The notes beneath the pieces were generated by a model. It had not been told where the DNA came from, did not search any database, and saw only the letters and a program-made list of their open reading frames with translations. Positions 7,965 to 16,482 of a stretch of 64,000 nucleotides of DNA are shown in pieces (the first letter of the stretch is position 1; each line of letters begins with the position of its first letter). Source of the stretch: Leifsonia shinshuensis (GTDB lineage Bacteria; Actinomycetota; Actinomycetes; Actinomycetales; Microbacteriaceae); assembly GCF_013410375.1 (NCBI RefSeq), contig NZ_JACCFL010000001.1, positions 682,001 through 746,000 of the forward strand. The letters are read 5' to 3'. The translations under genes and the position numbers were made by a program.

Positions 7965-8806
7965 GAGGCGCCCGTCCAGCCGGCGCCGGCCGCGATGCGT
8001 GCGACGGCGTCGGCGTCGAGGTCGTAGACCGTCTCGCCGTCGCGGGCGTCGGGCGCCCGCACGACGTGGGTGCGCGGCGGCCCGTCGGCGGGGAGCTCGA
8101 TCAGCGCGAACCCGGCTCCGCGCTCGGCGCGCTGGTGCGGCGGCGGCTGGAGGACGTCGGTGGTGTTGGCGACGGCGGGCGCGACGACGACCGGGATGCC
8201 GCCCGCTCCCGCCTCGGTGACGAGCGCGTGGTGGTAGTGCCCGGCCAGGATCAGCCGGACGTCCCCCGCCGCGCACAGGTCGAGCAGCGGCCCGGGGTCG
8301 ACCAGCCGCAGCGTCTCGAACAGTCCCGTCGTGGGCGGAACGGGCGGGTGGTGCAGCACGACGACGGTGCCGTCGGCGCTCGGCTCGGCCAGAGCCTCCC
8401 GCAGCCGTTCGAGGCGTGCCTCGCCGATCAACCCGTATCCGGCGCGGGCGACGGTCGTGTCCACGGTGACCACGCGGAATCCGCGCACGCCGAACGTCGC
8501 CTCGCGCGCCCCGAGCACCTCCTCGAAGCCCTCGGCGAGGTCGTGGTTGCCCATCGCGTACGCCACGACCGCGCCGCGTTCGGCCGCCCAGGGCTCGAGG
8601 CGGTCCCGCAGCAGGCGGTAGGAGGCCGCGCTCCCGTCGTCGGAGAGGTCCCCGGAGGCGACCACGAGGTCGACGGCGTCCAGCTCCCCGGCGCGCGCGA
8701 GCACGCGGTCGAGCGCGGCGAGCGTGTCGACCAGGCCGTACTGCAGGCGGCCGTCGCCGTAGAGGTGGGTGTCGCTCAGGTGCAGGATGCGCAGTCGATC
8801 GGTCAC
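7961..8806 (-). CDS. Calcineurin-like metallophosphoesterase
   Basis: The 281-residue product has the metallophosphoesterase metal ligands in order: Asp12 and His14 in SDTH, Asp53 in SGDLSDDG, Asn87-His88 in AMGNHD, a His in VVLHHPPV, and the GHYHH motif near residue 206. This pattern is typical of class III cyclic nucleotide phosphodiesterases (CpdA/Rv0805 type) and relatives acting on phosphodiesters. Which substrate it hydrolyses is not clear from sequence. GTG at 8806 is chosen because TAGGGT lies seven bases upstream and because it begins directly before the first beta strand (RLRILHLSDTH). Its stop overlaps the DUF3052 start. Confidence 0.87.
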   Translation of the reverse strand: MTDRLRILHLSDTHLYGDGRLQYGLVDTLAALDRVLARAGELDAVDLVVASGDLSDDGSAASYRLLRDRLEPWAAERGAVVAYAMGNHDLAEGFEEVLGAREATFGVRGFRVVTVDTTVARAGYGLIGEARLERLREALAEPSADGTVVVLHHPPVPPTTGLFETLRLVDPGPLLDLCAAGDVRLILAGHYHHALVTEAGAGGIPVVVAPAVANTTDVLQPPPHQRAERGAGFALIELPADGPPRTHVVRAPDARDGETVYDLDADAVARIAAGAGWTGAS

Positions 8807-8819
8807 GCCGCCCACCCTA
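8804..8819 (-). promoter_or_regulatory. Leaderless -10 box of the phosphoesterase gene
   Basis: TAGGGT (minus strand, 8819-8814) is followed by seven bases and the GTG at 8806. Confidence 0.45.
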
Positions 8820-8852
8820 GCGCCGGGGCCCGACCATCCCGGGTCGGCGGGA

Positions 8853-8880
8853 CGGCCGGGGCGCCTGGCGCGCCCGGCCG
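8853..8880 (-). terminator. GC-rich hairpin after the YhgE/Pip operon
   Basis: CGGCCGGG (8853-8860) pairs with CCCGGCCG (8873-8880), with further GC pairing possible inside. It lies directly past the stop of the YhgE/Pip gene in the direction of transcription. No U-tract is visible. Confidence 0.55.
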
Positions 8881-8886
8881 ATCCGC

Positions 8887-10782
8887 TCAGCCGATCAGCG
8901 ACGGCCGCAGGTCGCGCAGCGTGCGGAAGTGCGTCATCCGCGTCACGCCGATCGCCGACACGAGCAGCGCGATCAGCATCCACACCGCGAGCACGCCCGC
9001 GTCCGCCCACGCCGTCGCGGGGTTGCCGCCGTACATGAGCTGACGGATGCCGTCGACGGCATACGACATCGGCAGCACGTGGTGCAGCCCCGCCAGCGGG
9101 CCGGGGAGGGTCTGCCACGGGAAGGTCCCGCCCGCCGTCACCAGCTGGAGCACCATGAGCACGAGGCCGAGGAACTGGCCGACGCTGCCCAGCCAGACGT
9201 TGAGGGCGAGGATGATCGCCGCGAACGTCACCGACGCGAGCGCCATCATCCCGAACATGCCGAGCGGGTTGTGGATGCCGAAGCCGAGGGCTCCCGACAC
9301 GATCGCGAACAGCCCGATCATCTGCACCGCGCCGAGCAGGCCGGGCGTGAGCCAGCCCGCGAGCGTGATCTTGACCGGCGAGTGCAGCGCGGTGATCGCG
9401 CGCCGCGACACCGGCTTGACGATGAGGAACAGCGCGTAGATGCCGATCCAGCCCGCGAGCGCGACGAAGAACGGCGCCAGTCCCGCGCCGTAGGTGCCGG
9501 CCGACGTGACCGAGTCGTTCTTCAGGTTCACGGGGTCGGCGATGGTGGACGCCTGCTTCTTCTGCAGGGCGGGCGAGTTGTCCGGGATCTGGGCGACGCC
9601 GTTCGAGAGCCCGTCATGCAACTGGGTCGTCCCGTTGTGCAGGGTCGTGAGCCCGTCGCGCAGCTGTGCCGAACCGGCGGCGGCGCTGGAGGCTCCGCTC
9701 GCCAGCTGGCTCGCTCCCGCCTGGGCCTGGGACGCGCCGGCGGCGACCTGCGTGGCGCCCGACGACACCTGCGCGGCGCCGGCCGCGACCTGGTCGGAGC
9801 CCGCGGCGAGCTGGTTCACCTGGCCGACGGCCGACTGGATCGTGGTGTTTCCAGCCTGGACTTTCTTGTCGATCCCGTCGAGACCGGCCTGCACCTGGTC
9901 GATCACGGCCTGGTTGACGCCGGCCGCGTGGAGCTGCGCAATGAGCTGCTGCCCGGCCGCGGGAGCGTCGACGGCGAGCTGCGCAGCGGCCTGACCGGCC
10001 TGCCTCGCCTGCGCGGCGAGCTGGTCGTTCCCCGACGCGACCTTCGCCGCGCCCGCGCTGACCTGCTGCGCGCCGTCGCGCACCTGCGCCGCACCGGACG
10101 AGAGGTCGCCGAGCTTGCTCGCGAGCGTCTGGGACCCGTCGGCGAGCTGCGCGGTGCCGTCGGCCAGCTGGGCCGCGCCGCTCTGGGCGCTCGCGCTGCC
10201 GTCCACGAGCTGGGCCGCGCCGCTCTCGGCCTTCACCAGGCTGGAGCGGATGTCGGCGAGGCCGAGCAGGAACCGCTGCGCGGCCTCCTCGTTGACCTGC
10301 TTGACGATGGCGGTGCGGATCTTCTCGGCCGCCTGTGTCCCGATGGTCGAGGCCAGGTAGCTGTTGGTGTCGTTGGTCGTCAGGGTGACGACGGCGCGCT
10401 GCGGCGCGGTGCCGGAGGCCGAGGCGAGCGACGACGAGAAGTCGGACGGGAAGGTGATGCTGAAGTCGTACTTGGAGTCGTCGACGCCCGTCGCCGCCGA
10501 CCCCGAGGCGACCCGGTGCCACTGGAACGAGCCGTCCGCGATGAGCTGGTCGGCGACCTGGTCGCCGTAGTTGACGCTCTTGCCGTCGATGGTCGTCCCG
10601 GCGTCGTCCACGACGATCGCCGCGGGGATGCGGTTGAGGTTAGCGTACGGGTTCTGGTTGGCCCAGAGGTAGAGGCCGCCGTAGAGCACGGGCACGCACA
10701 TCAGCGCGATAAGCGCGACGATGGACATCGGGCTGGCGGTCAGGCGGCGGAACTCCGCCGCGATCATCTGGGGGATCTTCAT
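8887..10782 (-). CDS. YhgE/Pip-family membrane protein (ABC-2-like)
   Basis: The 631-residue product has one N-terminal helix (about 18-40), a large extracytoplasmic region, and five to six helices from about residue 425 to the end, the YhgE/Pip (phage infection protein) layout related to ABC-2 permeases. The middle (about 195-400) is a long Ala/Gln/Ser-rich repeat of the type SGAAQVxDGAxQVxAGAxxVASG, predicted to form coiled coil. That region is characteristic of the family. The ATG overlaps the stop of the upstream degenerate ABC ATPase gene (ATGA), and a TetR gene leads the operon. It probably exports a lipid or hydrophobic compound, or acts in envelope assembly, by inference. Confidence 0.88.
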   Translation of the reverse strand: MKIPQMIAAEFRRLTASPMSIVALIALMCVPVLYGGLYLWANQNPYANLNRIPAAIVVDDAGTTIDGKSVNYGDQVADQLIADGSFQWHRVASGSAATGVDDSKYDFSITFPSDFSSSLASASGTAPQRAVVTLTTNDTNSYLASTIGTQAAEKIRTAIVKQVNEEAAQRFLLGLADIRSSLVKAESGAAQLVDGSASAQSGAAQLADGTAQLADGSQTLASKLGDLSSGAAQVRDGAQQVSAGAAKVASGNDQLAAQARQAGQAAAQLAVDAPAAGQQLIAQLHAAGVNQAVIDQVQAGLDGIDKKVQAGNTTIQSAVGQVNQLAAGSDQVAAGAAQVSSGATQVAAGASQAQAGASQLASGASSAAAGSAQLRDGLTTLHNGTTQLHDGLSNGVAQIPDNSPALQKKQASTIADPVNLKNDSVTSAGTYGAGLAPFFVALAGWIGIYALFLIVKPVSRRAITALHSPVKITLAGWLTPGLLGAVQMIGLFAIVSGALGFGIHNPLGMFGMMALASVTFAAIILALNVWLGSVGQFLGLVLMVLQLVTAGGTFPWQTLPGPLAGLHHVLPMSYAVDGIRQLMYGGNPATAWADAGVLAVWMLIALLVSAIGVTRMTHFRTLRDLRPSLIG

Positions 10783-11507
10783 GCGCCCTCCACGGACGGC
10801 TCGGTCAGGATCAGGTCGGGCAGTTCGTCGGTGTCGTCCCTGCCCGGGTCTTCGTCGTAGGTCTGGGGTCCGCCGTCGGCGGCGTCCCCGTCCGCGGCGA
10901 ACTGCCGCGACACGAGTGCGGAGGCCGCGATCGCCGCGGCGGAGGCGTCTCCGGCCACGACGAGCACCGCCAGCCCGCGCGCGGCGAGCTCGCGGGCGAA
11001 GCCCCACCACTCCACCGGGTCGCCGCCGTGCCGGTCGGGGGAGACGATGACGACGCCCTCCACGCCCTTCCGGAGGAGCGCGAGCTCGGTGAGGAGCCGG
11101 ATGCGGACGGTGGGCGGCACGGTGCCGATGGCGTAGCGGGCGTACTCGGCGGCGCCGAACTCGGCCAGGCGCCGGCGGACCGCGAGCGGGTGCGAGGCGA
11201 GGCCGGCGAACATGAGCTCCTCGGCGACGATGCCGGCGACGGTCACGTCCGGCGCGGGCTCGCAGACATCGGGGGCGTCGACCAGTGCGATGCGGCGGCG
11301 CATGGCGCCGTAGTCGGTGCGGCCGTCGATGGTCACGGCGCCGCTGTCCGGCCGCATCCGCCCGGACGCGATGAGGCCGAGCACGGTCGGCCGCTGCTCG
11401 GTCTCGGCGCGCGAGAGCGCGGCGCGCCCGGTCTCGAAGGCGATGGTGGTCGCCGGGAGGGCGGCGTCGCGGGGGCCCTTGGCGACGGAGTCGAGGACGA
11501 TCCTCAT
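10779..11507 (-). CDS. Degenerate ABC-type ATP-binding protein lacking Walker A and the signature motif
   Basis: The 242-residue product has the outline of an ABC nucleotide-binding domain. VLGLIASGRMRPDSGAVTIDG near residues 42-62 matches the segment after Walker A in ABC ATPases, and VEGVVIVSPDRHGG near 154-167 sits where Walker B belongs. The GxxGxGKS/T loop is replaced by RAALSRAETEQRP, the LSGGQ signature is replaced by VPPTVRIRLLTE, and the Walker B Asp-Glu is lost. It is therefore unlikely to hydrolyse ATP. The C-terminal 45 residues are acidic. ATGA overlaps join it to the TetR gene upstream and YhgE/Pip downstream, so it is probably a structural or regulatory partner of the permease. 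Confidence 0.75.
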   Translation of the reverse strand: MRIVLDSVAKGPRDAALPATTIAFETGRAALSRAETEQRPTVLGLIASGRMRPDSGAVTIDGRTDYGAMRRRIALVDAPDVCEPAPDVTVAGIVAEELMFAGLASHPLAVRRRLAEFGAAEYARYAIGTVPPTVRIRLLTELALLRKGVEGVVIVSPDRHGGDPVEWWGFARELAARGLAVLVVAGDASAAAIAASALVSRQFAADGDAADGGPQTYDEDPGRDDTDELPDLILTEPSVEGA

Positions 11508-12214
11508 CGGTCCGCCCCCTCGTCGTCCTGCACGGCGTCGTGCTGCATGGCGTCGTCGTCCTGCACGGCGTCGAACGCCAGCTCGGGGGTCGCCGCGAGC
11601 AGGTCGTCCGCCTCGCGCCAGCCCATCCCCGCGGCCGAGAGCGCCGCCAGGATGACGAGCCGGTGGCCGTCGCGGTCGGAGAGCTTCGCGCGCGTCGCCT
11701 CGTCCAGCACGGACACGGCGGCGTGCTCGATGAGGCGGGTGACGGTCTCCCGGTCGAGGTCGGCGCGGATCGTGCCGTCGGCCATGCCCCGGCCGACCGT
11801 GGAGCGCAGGCGCTCGCGCGCCGGGTCGAGCGCGGTGCCGACCAGTTCGCGGTGCGGGCCGCGCACGGCGAGCGCGGCGCTGACCCGGATGTGCTCCACC
11901 TCGGCCCAGAGGGTGGCGCCGAACAGCGCGATCTCGACCCGGGCGTCGGGATGCGACACCGGGTCGAGCAGGGCGGCCAGCCGGGCGGCGCCGCGCGTGA
12001 ACACGTCGATCAGCAACTCGTCGCGGTTGGCGAAGTGGCCGTAGACGGCGCGGCGGCTGAGCCCGGCGCGCGCGGCGATGGCCTCGAGGGAGGCGTCGAT
12101 GTCCTCGTTGAGGGCGGCGGCGGCCGCGACCAGGAGAGCCTCCCGGTTCGCGGTCGCGTCGCGCCGCGGGGCGCGCGCGGGCGCGCCCGAGCGGGACGCA
12201 GGGATCGTGGGCAT
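11504..12214 (-). CDS. TetR-family transcriptional regulator
   Basis: The 236-residue product has a TetR DNA-binding domain at about residues 22-68, with the helix-turn-helix reading SLEAIAARAGLSRRAVYGHFANRDEL, followed by an all-helical ligand domain and an acidic tail with a repeated DAVQDD element (DAVQDDDAMQHDAVQDDE). It is the first gene of the TetR / degenerate ABC / YhgE operon, joined by an ATGA overlap. A 20-bp dyad lies 18 bp upstream of the ATG, over the predicted -35, so the protein probably represses its own operon. A hydrophobic or toxic ligand is the usual inducer in this family; the ligand here is unknown. Confidence 0.9.
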   Translation of the reverse strand: MPTIPASRSGAPARAPRRDATANREALLVAAAAALNEDIDASLEAIAARAGLSRRAVYGHFANRDELLIDVFTRGAARLAALLDPVSHPDARVEIALFGATLWAEVEHIRVSAALAVRGPHRELVGTALDPARERLRSTVGRGMADGTIRADLDRETVTRLIEHAAVSVLDEATRAKLSDRDGHRLVILAALSAAGMGWREADDLLAATPELAFDAVQDDDAMQHDAVQDDEGADR

Positions 12215-12226
12215 GCGACGATCCTA
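12212..12226 (-). promoter_or_regulatory. Leaderless -10 box of the tetR operon
   Basis: TAGGAT (minus strand, 12226-12221), six bases, then ATG. A possible -35 (TTGCAC, 12250-12245, spacer 18) lies inside the TetR dyad. Confidence 0.55.
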
Positions 12227-12231
12227 CTCTT

Positions 12232-12251
12232 CTTGCACACTTGTGTGCAAG
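12232..12251 (-). promoter_or_regulatory. Probable TetR operator
   Basis: CTTGCACACTTGTGTGCAAG: two perfect 9-bp arms separated by 2 bp. It covers the predicted -35 and spacer of the tetR operon, as expected for an autorepressor site. Confidence 0.7.
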
Positions 12252-12476
12252 TTAAGTCGTCAGGCGGACACCGCGCGGCCTCCCGCCAACCTCGGCAGCC
12301 GCACACTGCGCCGCGGAAGGCGGCGCGACCCAGCTGGTACAGAAGGGACGACATCCCGGCCAATGTAGAACTTCGCTCAGCTTTGCGACAATGCCCGTTT
12401 CGTTGCGCGGCGCCCGATTGGGGAGTTGGATGGCCCGGGGTCGCGGATCGGGCCGCGCCACGAGGGAGGGGCGCGC

Positions 12477-13178
12477 ATGGCTGCCACCGGCGAGCGGGGA
12501 GGGTCTGTCGGCGGCGACGACGTCGCCATTCGGATGGCGCGGGCCGGAGGCGCTGCGGCGGTCGTCGGGACGGTCTTCCTGATCGCCTACTTCACCGTCC
12601 CCTCGCTCGCGGGCTGGCCGTACGCGGGCGGGACAGCCGACCAGCTGATCCGCTACGTCGACGACCACGCCCTGCTCTTCTACGCCGGCGGCTGGCTGCA
12701 GGGCGTCGGCAGCGCGCTCTGCATCGTGTTCGTGCTCGTGGTGGTCCGGCTCGCCCGCACCGCGTGGACGCTCCCCGGGCTGCTCGCGATCGTGGGCTCC
12801 GCCGTGCTGCTCGCCGTCGTGCTCGCCGAGGCGGTCTTCCTCATCGCGCTGCCCGCCGCCGCCGCTGCGGGCGACCGTGCGACGGTCGCGATCTGCTTCG
12901 CCCTGAGCAACGGGACGTTCGTGCGGATCTTCCCGCTCATCCCCGCCCCGCTGGTGTTCTTCGGGATGGCGTACGCCGGCGCCGGGGTGCTGACGCGGGC
13001 CCTCCGCGGCGCGGCGCTCGCACTGGCGATCGCGTTCGTCGTCGTCGGCCTGCTCGCGGTGTTCACCGCGGTGGGCGTGTATGCGGGGATCGCGCTCTCC
13101 GTGCTGCAGGCGGTGTGGTTCCTCTGGGCGGGCATCGCTGTGATCGCCCGCGCCCGCGCCGTCCGCGAGGGCCGGTGA
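12477..13178 (+). CDS. Six-helix membrane protein, unknown function
   Basis: The 233-residue product has about six membrane helices spread between residue 20 and 226, with little loop sequence; one outside loop contains a YVDDH segment. It resembles DUF4386-type actinobacterial membrane proteins in size and pattern, but I cannot name it with certainty. ATG at 12477 is chosen because a strong GAGGGAGGGG precedes it at good spacing. The gene is 76 bp upstream of purA on the same strand, and a purA promoter-like element lies between, so coupling is uncertain. The 260-bp gap on its left holds the TetR operator and a small GC hairpin at 12308-12326. Confidence 0.7.
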   Translation: MAATGERGGSVGGDDVAIRMARAGGAAAVVGTVFLIAYFTVPSLAGWPYAGGTADQLIRYVDDHALLFYAGGWLQGVGSALCIVFVLVVVRLARTAWTLPGLLAIVGSAVLLAVVLAEAVFLIALPAAAAAGDRATVAICFALSNGTFVRIFPLIPAPLVFFGMAYAGAGVLTRALRGAALALAIAFVVVGLLAVFTAVGVYAGIALSVLQAVWFLWAGIAVIARARAVREGR

Positions 13179-13254
13179 ACACGGCGCGATAGGATCGAGT
13201 GCGACGGTCGTCCGCGAGGCGCCGACGCACTCCCGACATTCGAGAGGACGAAAC

Positions 13255-14541
13255 GTGCCCGCGATCGTGATCATCGGCGCCCAGTGGGGCGACGAAGGCA
13301 AAGGCAAAGCCACCGACCTGCTCGGCAGCCGCATCGACTACGTCGTCAAGTTCAACGGCGGCAACAATGCCGGTCACACGGTCGTCGTCGGCGACGAGAA
13401 GTACGCGCTGCACCTGCTGCCGTCCGGCATCCTGACGGAGGGCGTCACCCCGGTCATCGCCAACGGCGTCGTCGTCGACATCGAGGTGCTGTTCCAGGAG
13501 CTCGACGGGCTCATCGCCCGCGGCGTCGACGTGTCGCGACTCAAGGTGAGCTCCAACGCGCACGTCATCACCCAGTACCACCGCACCATCGACAAGGTCA
13601 CCGAGCGCTTCCTCGGCAAGCGCCAGATCGGCACCACCGGCCGCGGCATCGGCCCGACCTACGCCGACAAGATCAACCGGGTCGGCATCCGCATCCAGGA
13701 CCTGTTCGACGAGAACATCCTGCGGCAGAAGGTGGAGGGCGCGCTCGACCAGAAGAACCACCTGCTGGTCAAGGTCTACAACCGCCGCGCCATCAGCGTG
13801 GACGAGGTGGTCGAGGAGCTGCTGAGCTACGCCGAGCGGCTGCGACCGATGGTGGTCGACTCCTCGCTGCTGCTCCACCGCGCGCTGGAGGACGGCAAGT
13901 ACGTCCTGTTCGAGGGCGGCCAGGCCACCATGCTGGACGTCGACCACGGTACCTACCCGTTCGTCACCTCCTCGAGCTCGACCTCCGGCGGCGCCGCGAC
14001 CGGCTCGGGCATCGGCCCGAACCGCATCGACCGGGTGATCGGCATCGTGAAGGCGTACACGACGCGCGTCGGCGCCGGCCCCTTCCCGACCGAGCTGTTC
14101 GACGAGTGGGGCGAGTTCCTCCGCGACCGTGGCTTCGAGTTCGGCACCACCACCGGCCGTCCGCGCCGCACCGGCTGGTACGACGCGCCCGTCGCCCGCT
14201 ACACGGCCCGCATCAACGGCGTCACCGACTTCGTCCTGACCAAGCTGGACACCCTCACCGGCATCGAGCGCATCCCGGTCTGCGTCGCCTACGACGTCGA
14301 CGGCGTGCGCCACGACGAGGTGCCGTCGTCGCAGACCGACTTCCACCACGCGGTGCCGATCTACGAGGAGTTCCCCGGCTGGACCGAGGACATCAGCGGC
14401 GCCCGCACGTTCGAGGACCTGCCGAAGAACGCGCAGGACTACGTCCTCGCCCTGGAGGCCATCTCCGGCGCCCGCATCTCCGCGATCGGCGTCGGCCCGG
14501 CGCGCGACGAGATCGTTGTGCGGCACGACCTGGTGGACTAG
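13255..14541 (+). CDS. purA: Adenylosuccinate synthetase
   Basis: PurA condenses IMP with aspartate using GTP, giving adenylosuccinate, the first step from IMP to AMP in the cytosol. The 428-residue product has the N-terminal P-loop-like [11 protein letters not shown] (8-18) with catalytic Asp13, NNAGHTVVV with His41, [16 protein letters not shown] in the IMP-binding region, [20 protein letters not shown], and the GTP-specific [11 protein letters not shown] loop and LTKLDTL near the C-terminus. Length is as expected. GTG start with GAGAGGA upstream. It is followed by an unusual multi-copy inverted repeat and the convergent eis-like gene. Confidence 0.97.
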   Translation: MPAIVIIGAQWGDEGKGKATDLLGSRIDYVVKFNGGNNAGHTVVVGDEKYALHLLPSGILTEGVTPVIANGVVVDIEVLFQELDGLIARGVDVSRLKVSSNAHVITQYHRTIDKVTERFLGKRQIGTTGRGIGPTYADKINRVGIRIQDLFDENILRQKVEGALDQKNHLLVKVYNRRAISVDEVVEELLSYAERLRPMVVDSSLLLHRALEDGKYVLFEGGQATMLDVDHGTYPFVTSSSSTSGGAATGSGIGPNRIDRVIGIVKAYTTRVGAGPFPTELFDEWGEFLRDRGFEFGTTTGRPRRTGWYDAPVARYTARINGVTDFVLTKLDTLTGIERIPVCVAYDVDGVRHDEVPSSQTDFHHAVPIYEEFPGWTEDISGARTFEDLPKNAQDYVLALEAISGARISAIGVGPARDEIVVRHDLVD

Positions 14542-14583
14542 GCGGGCTCGGTCAGGCGCATCCCAACCCGGGATCGCGCCACC

Positions 14584-14674
14584 GCTATTCCGGGTTGTGG
14601 CCCGGAACCGGAATAACGCCGCCGCTATTCCGGCTTGAGCCCCTCAACCCGGAATAACGCGCCCGCTATTCCGG
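14584..14674. repeat. Five alternating copies of a 10-bp palindrome arm (CTATTCCGG) after purA
   Basis: GCTATTCCGG occurs at 14584, 14624 and 14665, and its near-complement CCGGAATAAC at 14608 and 14649. The copies alternate in orientation with a period near 40 bp. A longer arm pairs TATTCCGGGTTG (14586-14597) with CAACCCGGAATA (14645-14656). Several alternative hairpins are possible. It lies between convergent purA and the eis-like gene and probably works as a bidirectional terminator. Confidence 0.8.
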
Positions 14675-14683
14675 CTGCCTTGG

Positions 14684-15967
14684 CTAGAACCACGTACTGA
14701 GCCGCGGCGGCACGGCCGTCCGGAACAGGCGGTCCAACGCCTCGGCGTCGCCCTGGATGCGGCCCGCAAGCGCCAGCCCGCGCGCCAGGTCGTGCCCGAG
14801 GTAGACGCTGCCGAGCGACTCGACCGGCAGCGTGACATCCGGGGCGTCGCTGCTCGACTCGACCCGCGCCTCGCCGTCCTCGACGATCAGCCGGTAGCGG
14901 CCGCCGGCGAAGCCGAGCCCGTCGGTCACCTCCAGGACGATGTCGCCGTCGCTCTCGTAGCGCCGCGCCGTCAGCGTCGCCGGCACGTCGAGGATCCGCA
15001 CCCAGAGGTGGTCCTGTTCGCTCGTGATGCGGGCGCCGCGGATGTCCTGGACGAGCAGCTGCACGGGCTCGTCCACCCCGCGGGTCCACGCCTTCACCTC
15101 GGCGACGAGGTCCAGCTCCAGGAGGTAGCGCCACAGCGCGGTGAGCGCCGCGTCGGTTGCGGCCGCCAGGTAGTTGACCTCGACCACGTGGCGGGAGAAG
15201 TCCTCCTCGCCGCCGCGGACGAGGTAGCTGACGAACCCCTCGGGCCGCCCGTCGGGGGAGTCGTAGCGGACCAGCAGGTAGCGCGCCTCGTCGTCGTCGC
15301 CGGTGAGCGGGCCGAGCAGGCGGTCGGCCAGGTAGGGCTCCAGCGCGATCTCGCCGTGGCGGGCGCGCATGGCGTCGGCCAGCACCGCGTACCCCGTCTC
15401 GCGGTACTCGTCGGGCGTGGTGAACGACAGCCGCCCGGGCGTCGGGCCGCCGGCCCAGCGCACCCGCTTGGCGTCGACGCTCCAGCCGGTCGCGAACGTC
15501 GCGGGGCCGAAGCCCCAGCGGCCGTAGATCGTGGACTCCGAGACGGTGAGGATCGCGGCGGGGACGCGGAGCGCGTGCGCGGTGCGCAGCTCGGCGCCGA
15601 GCAGCGCCGTCGCCACACCGCGACGCCGGTGCGTGGGAGCGACGGTCACGGAGCTGATCGCCCAGGTGTCGAGCGCGCCTCCGCCCGGGACGGTGAGCGG
15701 CGCCACCCAGGAGTTGACCGTGCCGACGGGCGTGGTCACGCCCTCGTCGTACACCGCCGTCGTGCGGCGCCCGCCGAAGTTCTTCCTGGCCTCCGCGAGG
15801 ACCTCTGCCGTCGGCCGGCGGCCGTGGAAGCCGCGGAAGTCGGCGACGATCCACGCGTCGAGAGCGGCGGTGTCCGTCGGGTCGACCAGCGCGAGCCGGA
15901 GTCCGGACCCGGCGAGGTCGGTGGCGGATCGCTCGTCCAGGGCTGCGGTGAGGTGCGTGTCGGTCAT
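14684..15967 (-). CDS. eis: Eis-family GNAT N-acetyltransferase
   Basis: The 427-residue product has the three-part Eis architecture: an N-terminal GNAT domain with the acetyl-CoA loop VAPTHRRRGVATALL near residues 105-119, a second degenerate GNAT region, and a C-terminal sterol-carrier-like domain. Two Eis hallmarks are visible: the tyrosine in the STIYGRWGFG motif, equivalent to the proposed general acid, and a C-terminal phenylalanine (ending STWF), whose terminal carboxylate is the proposed base. Eis enzymes acetylate amines of aminoglycosides or peptides. The native substrate here is unknown. The start fits a -10-like box TACGGT six bases upstream. It is convergent with purA. Confidence 0.87.
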   Translation of the reverse strand: MTDTHLTAALDERSATDLAGSGLRLALVDPTDTAALDAWIVADFRGFHGRRPTAEVLAEARKNFGGRRTTAVYDEGVTTPVGTVNSWVAPLTVPGGGALDTWAISSVTVAPTHRRRGVATALLGAELRTAHALRVPAAILTVSESTIYGRWGFGPATFATGWSVDAKRVRWAGGPTPGRLSFTTPDEYRETGYAVLADAMRARHGEIALEPYLADRLLGPLTGDDDEARYLLVRYDSPDGRPEGFVSYLVRGGEEDFSRHVVEVNYLAAATDAALTALWRYLLELDLVAEVKAWTRGVDEPVQLLVQDIRGARITSEQDHLWVRILDVPATLTARRYESDGDIVLEVTDGLGFAGGRYRLIVEDGEARVESSSDAPDVTLPVESLGSVYLGHDLARGLALAGRIQGDAEALDRLFRTAVPPRLSTWF

Positions 15968-15979
15968 TGCTCCACCGTA
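15965..15979 (-). promoter_or_regulatory. Leaderless -10 box of the eis-like gene
   Basis: TACGGT (minus strand, 15979-15974), six bases, then the ATG at 15967. Confidence 0.5.
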
Positions 15980-16041
15980 TCGGGGCGATGCGACGCCGGA
16001 CCAGGACCGTCCGGGCGCGGGACGCGGCAGCGGGCCCGCCG

Positions 16042-16482
16042 TCAGCGATCCGCCAGCGCGTGCAGCACCGGCAGCAGCACGCCGGGCGCGGCCCGCTGGG
16101 CCGCTGCGAAGAACGCGGCGTCGGCGGCCTCCACCGACCCGATCGCCGCCTCGGCCGCCGCCGCGCCGGCGGCCGTGACCCGCAGCACCTTCGCCCGGCT
16201 GTCCGCCGGGTCCGTCGCCCGCTCGACCAGGCCCTTGGCGACCAGTCGCCGCACGATCTCCGAGGTCATCCGCGGGTCCGAGCCGGTCTGCTCGGACAGC
16301 CGGGCCTGGCTGGGGCTCTCGGACTGCCCGTTCAGCCACCAGGTGGAGGCGAGGAGCACGAACTGCGCGTGCGTCAGGTCGTGCGGCCGCAGTGCGTCCA
16401 CCATCGCGCGCTGCCAGCGGAGGGTCGCGTGCCAGAGCAGGAAGCCCGGGCTGGTCGCCGGGCCCTCGGGGAAGTCCGTCAT
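16042..16482 (-). CDS. MarR-family transcriptional regulator
   Basis: The 146-residue product has the MarR winged-helix layout: N-terminal dimer helix, a helix-turn-helix around SQARLSEQTGSDPRMTSEIVRRLVAKGLV (about 56-84), and the wing containing ERATDPADSRAKVLRVT. The ATG overlaps the stop of the SRPBCC gene upstream (ATGA), so the two form an operon. A 12-bp palindrome, TCTATGCATAGA, lies 30 bp upstream of the SRPBCC gene and is the likely operator for autoregulation. The small-molecule signal is unknown. Confidence 0.88.
   Translation of the reverse strand: MTDFPEGPATSPGFLLWHATLRWQRAMVDALRPHDLTHAQFVLLASTWWLNGQSESPSQARLSEQTGSDPRMTSEIVRRLVAKGLVERATDPADSRAKVLRVTAAGAAAAEAAIGSVEAADAAFFAAAQRAAPGVLLPVLHALADR

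Noticed and set aside
14584..14674. A repeat array resembling a tiny CRISPR
   Set aside because: The units alternate in orientation and are only about 10 bp, there are no cas genes, and the structure fits hairpins between convergent genes.
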